Below, in pieces: positions 13,166 through 18,046 of a stretch of DNA of 18,046 bases. Position numbers and translations under genes: made by a program. Source of the DNA: Acidimicrobiaceae bacterium (lineage in GTDB: Bacteria; Actinomycetota; Acidimicrobiia; Acidimicrobiales; Palsa-688). Where the stretch lies: the NCBI GenBank assembly GCA_027334785.1, contig DAHWQF010000010.1, positions 1-18,046 on the forward strand. Direction: 5' to 3'. Numbering within the stretch: position 1 is the stretch's first letter; each line of letters begins with the position of its first letter. The notes below the pieces were generated by a model. That model was given only the letters and a program-made list of their open reading frames with translations. It did no database searches and was not told the DNA's origin.

Positions 13166-13672
13166 TTGGCTCGACGAGTTGCGGTGCGCGCGGACCGCCG
13201 CATCGGCGATGGCGAACAGCTCCTGCTCCGCATGAACAACGACAGTGACGTCGTCAACGCTTTGAAGCTCGCTCTCGCCGACGCCCCCGCCTACCGTGTG
13301 GTCCCCGGGTTCGAGCGCTCCGGCGCGCTGACCGTCTCGTGCTTCGCCGTGGCCGACGAGGTCGAAGCCCAAATCGTCGTGCGCGGCACGCGATGGTCGT
13401 GGTACGGGCTGGCCCGGGCCGGTGACCTACGTGCGCTCGGGTGCCATCTCGTTGCCACCGACATCTTCGACGGCGATGACCTGATGCCCCTGTCCGACCG
13501 GCACGTCGACGTGATCGTCTGCCCCTACCCGCCCGGGACGGGTGATTACGCGACCCTGGCCAAGGCGGGGCGTAGCTCCCTCCGGGCGAGCTTCCAAGAC
13601 CGCTTCACCACCGTCTTGCGAGCCTTCGACCCTCGTCGGGCAATAAGCGACGGGGTTGGACAAGTACCATGA
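13166..13672 (+). CDS. Transposon passenger protein of unknown function, 168 aa (copy 2)
   Basis: Identical to the protein at 4115-4621: unrecognised, soluble, TTG start after GGAGGTGG, alternative ATG at 13232. It shares its strand and spacing with the small gene that follows. Confidence 0.6.
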   Translation: MARRVAVRADRRIGDGEQLLLRMNNDSDVVNALKLALADAPAYRVVPGFERSGALTVSCFAVADEVEAQIVVRGTRWSWYGLARAGDLRALGCHLVATDIFDGDDLMPLSDRHVDVIVCPYPPGTGDYATLAKAGRSSLRASFQDRFTTVLRAFDPRRAISDGVGQVP

Positions 13673-13676
13673 AGAT

Positions 13677-13904
13677 ATGGGAGACCTGCCGCAGGTCGTC
13701 GCCGACCTGACCTTCGCACCCGTGCGTGGCGGTCGAGCGACGGTGCCCCCCGGCTGCTGGGAGGAAGACCGCGCACCTGTCGTGGGTGAGCAGGTCCTAG
13801 TCGCCGACAGTGGAGCTGGGCCGTTCGAGGCAACGGTCACGGGCGTCGAGGCCGATGGTACCCTTGTGCTTGTCGTCCACGCCTTCGTGCCAGTGCACGC
13901 CTGA
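13677..13904 (+). CDS. Small transposon passenger protein, 75 aa (copy 2)
   Basis: Identical to 4626-4853. Short beta-rich acidic protein of unknown function, with its ATG four bases past the preceding stop; an in-frame TTG at 13656 is the alternative start. Confidence 0.55.
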   Translation: MGDLPQVVADLTFAPVRGGRATVPPGCWEEDRAPVVGEQVLVADSGAGPFEATVTGVEADGTLVLVVHAFVPVHA

Positions 13905-13971
13905 CCCGGCAGAGCGTCCTTCTGCGACGCACAGATAGTCCACGACTGATAGACCATTCCTCTGCATCCGT

Positions 13972-14010
13972 CTACTTTGCGGCTGGGGACAGCTTCGGGA
14001 GTACTGGGCC
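13972..14010 (-). repeat. Terminal inverted repeat, right (copy 2)
   Basis: The 39-bp right end, the reverse complement of 9194-9232 with one mismatch. Confidence 0.9.
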
Positions 14011-14271
14011 AATTGTGGTGGTGCCGGCCCAGGCACAGGGCCCGGCCGTCTGCAGGTCTCAGGGTGTGGCCTCCTTCGAAGCGCGTGGAAGAAGACCAAC
14101 GGCCGGAAAGGCCCCCTTGCGGCCCGCCGGTGCGCTACTATGAGCGTGGGTTTCTCGGCTGACGGGCTGTAAGAGGCTTTCTCGGCTGTTGGTTTTAGCT
14201 ACGGGGACTGGTTGGCGCCAGTCCTCGTTTCGCGTCCGGCCTAAAAAAGCTGGGCTGGGGGGGTACAGGGG
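14011..14271. other. Non-coding backbone region with repeats, hairpin and G-rich tract (copy 2)
   Basis: Same content as 4960-5220: direct repeat TTTCTCGGCTG at 14151-14161 and 14178-14188, hairpin at 14205-14224, and a G-rich tract at 14252-14271. No gene is supported. It is a candidate origin or regulatory RNA region. Confidence 0.45.
14205..14224 (+). other. Hairpin GGACTGG/CCAGTCC (copy 2)
   Basis: Perfect 7-bp stem with a 6-base loop and no U tract after it, as in copy 1. Confidence 0.5.
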
Positions 14272-14856
14272 CTAGGCCGCTCCTTCCCCGCTGTCCTGGC
14301 GTCGTTCGCAGAGGGCCCACTGCCCGTCGGGGCGGCGCTCGGCCCGGCCCTCCAGGCCGAGGAGCGCCAGGTACTTGCGGGCGTTACCGGGGTGCACCTG
14401 GAGGAACTTGGCGACCTCTTCTGAAGTTGCGGAGCCGTACTCCTCCAACAGGCTCGCGACCTCGTCGGTGCGCGGCGCTGGGAGCCTCGGCTGGGAGCGG
14501 TACCTGCGGGCACGTGCCGACCAGGCGCGTACGTCGCCGGCCCTCACGAGCCAGTAGTCCCGCTGGCGCTCGCCATGGAGCGCGCCGTTCAAGATGGCCA
14601 TCCTCACGGAGACAGCCGGACGGCCGACCAACTTGCCGGCCTGGGTCGTCGTGAGCATGGCGTCGTCCGAGATCTGGTCTTCGATGGCAAGGCATGACAC
14701 GTGTGTAACTCTAGCGATAGCAGCGCGCGCTCGGGTGGATGGTGTCCCGGGCGGAGCAAGTAACCTTCTATCGGCAAAAACCTTAAGGGCCTCCCGAGCG
14801 ACTTTGCCCGGGTCCTCAGCTCGGGCGGCAACCGCGGCTTGTGCCTCAGAGGTCAA
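14272..14856 (-). CDS. Two-domain helix-turn-helix DNA-binding protein, candidate replication or regulatory protein (copy 2)
   Basis: Identical 194-aa protein with an HTH_17-like domain at 67-113 and a winged-helix-like domain at 129-183. TTG start at 14856 with no ribosome binding site, next to phased repeat cluster A at 14859-14915. Confidence 0.65.
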   Translation of the reverse strand: MTSEAQAAVAARAEDPGKVAREALKVFADRRLLAPPGTPSTRARAAIARVTHVSCLAIEDQISDDAMLTTTQAGKLVGRPAVSVRMAILNGALHGERQRDYWLVRAGDVRAWSARARRYRSQPRLPAPRTDEVASLLEEYGSATSEEVAKFLQVHPGNARKYLALLGLEGRAERRPDGQWALCERRQDSGEGAA

Positions 14857-14858
14857 GC

Positions 14859-14915
14859 TACGGAGATACTGTGTTCCGTACCTCCGTTGCTACGGAGTTG
14901 CTGACTTACTGATAG
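14859..14915 (+). repeat. 8-bp phased repeat array, cluster A (copy 2)
   Basis: Same array as 5808-5864, with TCCGTA at 14875-14880, TACGGA at 14891-14896, and CTGA boxes at 14900-14907 and 14908-14915. Confidence 0.65.
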
Positions 14916-15011
14916 TTAGGAACCTTCGCTCAGTCTTTGCGTCATTATCGGAGCCGGCGACCCGCCGGCGCCGGAACAGGATTTGGTCAGCGCGCTCCAA
15001 GTGCGGCTCGC

Positions 15012-16287
15012 TCATAGCTCCCAAAGGGCAGAAATGGGGACGGCGAGCAGACGGTCGCCGAAAGGCAGAGCTTGGGAGCCCGCATAGAGCACCAGCCCGG
15101 CGACGAAGCGTTCTCTGAGCGTGTCCCGCATGGCGCTGAGCCAACGGAACCAGTCGCGCCCTGGTGTCTGACCGGCCTTTACCTCGATGCCCAGGACGCG
15201 GCCGTCGGACGCCTCTAGGACCAAGTCCACCTCGGCGCCGGCCCTGTCCCGCCAGTGGTACAGGGTGGCATCGGTGCCGGCCCAGGTGAGCTGGCGGCAC
15301 AGCTCGGCGAACACGAAGGTCTCAACGAGCTGGCCGGTCGCGGGGTCGGTGGGGTCCTCCAGGGGCACCCGAGGTCTTGCCGAGAAGCCACGCCGCGAGC
15401 CCGGGGTCGGTCACGTAGGCCTTCGGGTGCCGCTTCACCCGACGGGTGAGGTTCTTCGACCAAGCCGGTACGGTCGTGACCAGGTGCACGGTCTCCAACC
15501 AGGCGCGGTGGTCGTAGACGGCCTGGCGCTCCAGGGGGGCGGCGTCGATAACGGACTGCATCACCAGTTCGCAGGCTGTGCGCGCTGCGAAAAGGCGCAA
15601 CAGTTGGCCCATCTCGGTCACCTTGCGGATACCGGAGATCTCGACCACGTCACGTTGGATGACCGTGCGCACATAGTCACGGAACCACCCCGGGCGCTGG
15701 CGAGCGGGGAGCTGGACGACCTCGGGGTACCCCCCGGTGCAGAGCCGGTCGTAGAGCTCACGTCGGCCGAACCCACTCGGGCGGTAGCTGTCAAAGGCCG
15801 CGGCGCCGGAGAAGGCGGCGTCGATGAAGCCGTCAGGCTTCCCGTCGAGCTCGCCTTGGGTAAAGGGCCACACCTCGACAAAACCGGCTCTGCCGGCCAG
15901 GGACTCAGAGATCGTGGGCACGGTCAAGAAGTTGGACGAACCCGTCAGGACGAACTGGCCTGCGCCCGGGTCCCGGTCGACGACGGCCTTGATGGCCCGC
16001 ACGAGCACCTCGCCACCGCGTTGCACCTCGTCGATGACGACTGGGCGGGCACCGGCTCGGACGAAACCCACCGGGTCAGCCCTCGCCGCCTCGAGCACAG
16101 CCTGGTCGTCGAGGTTGCGCAAAGTGCCGGCGCCGAGTTGGCTGACGACGAGGGTGGTCTTGCCGGACTGACGTGGGCCCGTCACCACAGTGACCCTCCG
16201 AGCACCCACCGTCTCTAGGTAACGAGCTTCCACGGCCCTCCTCAGCATCGAAGCCATCATACAGAACGCCGACCCACTACCATACAT
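15012..16287 (-). pseudogene. DUF4143-type ATPase with PD-(D/E)xK-like C-terminus, frameshifted (copy 2)
   Basis: Same broken gene as 5961-7236. Walker A and B lie in the N-terminal frame (16287 to about 15362) and the EVDLVLE...EVKAG motif in the +1 frame ending at 15012. The lesion is at the same four-C run, 15362-15365, so it predates the duplication or comes from a shared consensus. Confidence 0.8.
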
Positions 16288-16331
16288 AACGCCGACACTT
16301 TCCTTCGATAATGACGGTCGGCGAGGTTATG
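16258..16331. promoter_or_regulatory. Repeated motif at the start of the DUF4143 gene, candidate operator (copy 2)
   Basis: The 16-bp direct repeats at 16258-16273 and 16281-16296 differ at one base. A related inverted form lies at 16317-16331. Confidence 0.4.
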
Positions 16332-16339
16332 GGGCGCAT

Positions 16340-16410
16340 TCCGTACTAAAGATCGCGTAAACACTGCGATCCGTACCTCCGTTACTACGGAATTGCTGAC
16401 TTACTGATAA
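16340..16410 (+). repeat. 8-bp phased repeat array, cluster B, with inverted repeats (copy 2)
   Basis: Same array as 7289-7359: TCCGT boxes at 16370 and 16378, TACGGA at 16386-16391, and CTGA boxes at 16395 and 16403, overlapping the parA promoter. Confidence 0.65.
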
Positions 16411-16413
16411 TAT
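16405..16413 (+). promoter_or_regulatory. Extended -10 promoter of parA (copy 2)
   Basis: TG-A-TAATAT eight bases before the GTG at 16422, with no ribosome binding site between. Probably leaderless. Confidence 0.6.
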
Positions 16414-16421
16414 CTATCCCC

Positions 16422-17037
16422 GTGACCGTGATCGCCGTCGCTGCCCTCAAGGGAGGGGTGGGCAAGACGACCACGGCCGTCTACTTCGCATGGGCAATGG
16501 CCAGCTCAGGCGAGAAGGTGGTGCTAGCCGACGCCGACCGCCAAGGCAGCGCCCTTCGCTGGGCCGACGAGGCCGGCGGGCTCGGTGACGGGGTACTTAC
16601 CGTGGGAGCAACGACACCGGAGGCTCTGCGAGGGTTGCGTGGGCTTTGCAACGGTGCGGAGGTGGTGATCGACACCCCCTCCCGGTGACCTAAGGCTCGT
16701 GCGGTCGGCCCTTGTCCGAGCCGATGTGGCAGTAGTGCCTGTGCGGACAACTTTGCTCGACCTTGACCGCCTGGGGGAGACCCTCGACGAAGTGCGCGAG
16801 GCGGAAGTGCCTGCGGCGGTCCTACTGACCCAGGCCCGTAGCCGTACTCGCAGCCTCGCCGGCGCCAAAGACGCGCTCGACCGACTGGGCCTGCCGGTAC
16901 TGGAGACGGTGATCCCTGCCCGTGAAGGTATTGCCGCTAGCTTCGGGGACCGCCCCGACCCAGAAGGCCTGATTGCTTATAGAGCGGCCATGGAGGAACT
17001 AAGAGCGGCGCTCAAGACTGCAAAGGACAGCCCATGA
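16422..17037 (+). pseudogene. ParA-type partition ATPase, frame interrupted (copy 2)
   Basis: Same as 7371-7986. KGGVGKTTTA and LADADRQGSA are in the first frame, a TGA follows at 16686 after VVIDTP, and the remainder is in the +1 frame to 17037. The five-C run is at 16675-16679. The identical lesion in both copies argues against two independent random errors, but not against one consensus error. Confidence 0.88.
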
Positions 17038-17300
17038 CCCCTCGCGACCTCTCCGCCAGGATGCAGTCCGTTGCCAAGCGAGACCGCCCGAAAGAGCTCG
17101 TGGCGACACGTGCTGACGCGGCACGAGGGGCCCGCGTGCATCGCGTGACGGTCGACCTCGATGACAGCGAGTACTTGACGCTTCGCGGTAATGCCACCAA
17201 CTGGTTTGTCTCGGGGTCGGCTGTCCTGCGTGCCTTGCTCGCAGAAATGAGTGAGGACGGGGAACTGGCTGAAAAGATCGCGGCACGGGTGCGGGACTGA
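17034..17300 (+). CDS. Ribbon-helix-helix ParA partner, centromere-binding protein (copy 2)
   Basis: Identical 88-aa protein with a basic N-terminus and an RHH-like C-terminal half. The ATGA overlap with parA is at 17034-17037, with AAGGA six bases before the start. Confidence 0.72.
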   Translation: MTPRDLSARMQSVAKRDRPKELVATRADAARGARVHRVTVDLDDSEYLTLRGNATNWFVSGSAVLRALLAEMSEDGELAEKIAARVRD

Positions 17301-17312
17301 AGCCCTGCCACA

Positions 17313-17348
17313 CGTACTTACTGATTCACTGATGTACGGGGTTACGGA
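17313..17348 (+). repeat. 8-bp phased repeat array, cluster C (copy 2)
   Basis: ACTGATTC at 17320-17327 and ACTGATGT at 17328-17335, followed by two TACGG boxes 8 bp apart. It lies between convergent gene ends as in copy 1. Confidence 0.6.
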
Positions 17349-17361
17349 CTAAAGACGGTCC

Positions 17362-17766
17362 CTAGGCAACCCGGCAACGGTAAGTCTGGCCTTCGACCTT
17401 CGCCTCGACGACCAGCTCCCCACCGAGAGCCTGGACATACCCGGCCAGGGTCGCAAGGACCACCCTCGCAGGGTCCCTCTCCAGGCGTGAGACCTGGGCC
17501 TGGGGGCGGCCCCACGCCCGGCCAAGGTCGGCCTGGGTGAGGCCTATAGCCTCGCGGAGCTGGCGAAGGCTCACGACGAGCTCCTGCTCCAAGGCGCGCC
17601 GCTCGGCGGCTACTCTTAGGTGGGTGTCGAAGGAAGGGCCCGCTGGGTGAGTAAAGAGCTCCTCCGGCCGGCGCTCGACGACATCGCCCGCGCCAGCAGC
17701 CTCGAGCCAATCCCCTGGTTCCCAGTCCTGAGGCGCCTTCAGTGTTTTAGCCTTGCTCATTGCCAT
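17362..17766 (-). CDS. XRE-family antitoxin, HigA-like (copy 2)
   Basis: Identical 134-aa antitoxin with the helix-turn-helix at about 66-97. ATG at 17766 with AGGAG five bases upstream (17772-17776); the alternative ATG at 17760 overlaps the toxin stop. Confidence 0.85.
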   Translation of the reverse strand: MAMSKAKTLKAPQDWEPGDWLEAAGAGDVVERRPEELFTHPAGPSFDTHLRVAAERRALEQELVVSLRQLREAIGLTQADLGRAWGRPQAQVSRLERDPARVVLATLAGYVQALGGELVVEAKVEGQTYRCRVA

Positions 17767-18046
17767 CCTCGCTCCTTTCTCATCATGTTGAACACCTGGT
17801 CGGCCACTGGCACGTGGGCCTCGTACCAGTCCTCGCCTGGGTGGCGTGCCTCCCAGGTCGCTTTGTCGCCGGCGACGCAAAAGGCGACGACCTGGTCGCG
17901 GTTAGCGAAGCACGCCAGCACACGTATGACCCAACGGCGGCCTTCGGCTTGGGACTCGGTGCGGACCTCGCTCATGTTGGGGAAGTGGGCGCTTGACTGG
18001 ACACGGTGACGGACGTACGGGAGAGCGGCGTCTCGCCCGTACTCCA
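17757..18046 (-). CDS. RelE/HigB-like toxin, C-terminal part cut by the window edge
   Basis: This is the C-terminal part of the toxin described at 8706-9095, including the VRTES, WVIRVLACF, GDKATW and WYEAHVPVAD segments. The N-terminus lies beyond the right edge. The left edge of the window (1-44) carries the N-terminus, and only 56 bp of known unit sequence separate the two ends on a circle. Confidence 0.75.
   Translation of the reverse strand, partial: EYGRDAALPYVRHRVQSSAHFPNMSEVRTESQAEGRRWVIRVLACFANRDQVVAFCVAGDKATWEARHPGEDWYEAHVPVADQVFNMMRKERGWQ
17772..17776 (-). promoter_or_regulatory. Shine-Dalgarno of the antitoxin (copy 2)
   Basis: AGGAG on the minus strand, five bases before the ATG at 17766. 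Confidence 0.6.

Larger units (their letters stand above)
9194..14010. mobile_element. Tn3-family transposon with tyrosine recombinase (copy 2)
   Basis: The second copy of the 4,817-bp element, bounded by the 39-bp repeats at 9194-9232 and 13972-14010, with the same gene content and the same flanks. Its flanks CTTAA and AATTG match those of copy 1. The duplication therefore includes the flanking backbone and is not a second insertion of the transposon. Confidence 0.85.
9052..18046. repeat. Tandem 9,051-bp unit, copy 2 (56 bp short)
   Basis: This is a second copy of the unit in the same orientation, with no difference found in any gene translation or in the stretches compared base by base. 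It ends 56 bp before completion, inside the toxin gene. Joining the right end to the left end through those missing 56 bp would restore the toxin gene and give an 18,102-bp circular dimer. Perfect identity, including two shared frameshifts, points to a plasmid dimer, a very recent duplication, or a circle read twice in assembly. Confidence 0.94.

Overview
The window is almost exactly two head-to-tail copies of one 9,051-bp unit: base n in 1-8995 recurs at n+9051, every gene translates identically in both copies, and the window stops 56 bp short of two full units. The likeliest reading is a small circular plasmid that is a dimer, or whose assembly ran round the circle twice. A true tandem array cannot be excluded from sequence alone. 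Visibly high GC, GTG/TTG starts, several starts without a ribosome binding site placed just after a -10 box, and the style of the Tn3 and ParA proteins suggest a high-GC Gram-positive (Actinomycetota-like) host. That assignment is an inference, and no gene here fixes the taxon.

Layout of one unit (copy 1; add 9051 for copy 2). (1) A Tn3-family transposon at 143-4959, bounded by 39-bp inverted repeats with one mismatch. On the minus strand it carries a 980-aa DDE transposase (tnpA) translationally coupled to a 246-aa tyrosine recombinase (tnpI). On the plus strand it carries two small passenger genes of unknown function. (2) A plasmid backbone of about 4.2 kb from 4960 round to 142 of the next copy. 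It holds a non-coding stretch with repeats, a hairpin and a G-rich tract (4960-5220), a 194-aa two-domain helix-turn-helix protein (-), and a DUF4143-type ATPase/nuclease-like gene (-) broken by a frameshift. It then has a parA (+) broken by a frameshift, overlapping an 88-aa ribbon-helix-helix partner gene (+), and a toxin-first RelE/HigB-XRE toxin-antitoxin operon (-). The toxin gene spans the unit junction.

Functionally the backbone is persistence machinery: a ParA/RHH partition pair, a toxin-antitoxin pair and a DNA-binding protein that is the only visible candidate for a replication initiator. No recognised Rep family is present. Four backbone intergenic regions carry CTGA-type boxes spaced exactly 8 bp apart; at two of them these adjoin TCCGT/ACGGA boxes in the same 8-bp phase. 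This dispersed array overlaps the parA promoter and also lies between convergent genes, as expected of a partition centromere or iteron set. It is the most interesting novel feature here.

Two genes (parA and the DUF4143 gene) need a +1 shift, each at a short C run, and both copies share the lesion. Indel error in one consensus, real decay and, for parA, recoding at a CCC-T site are all possible.
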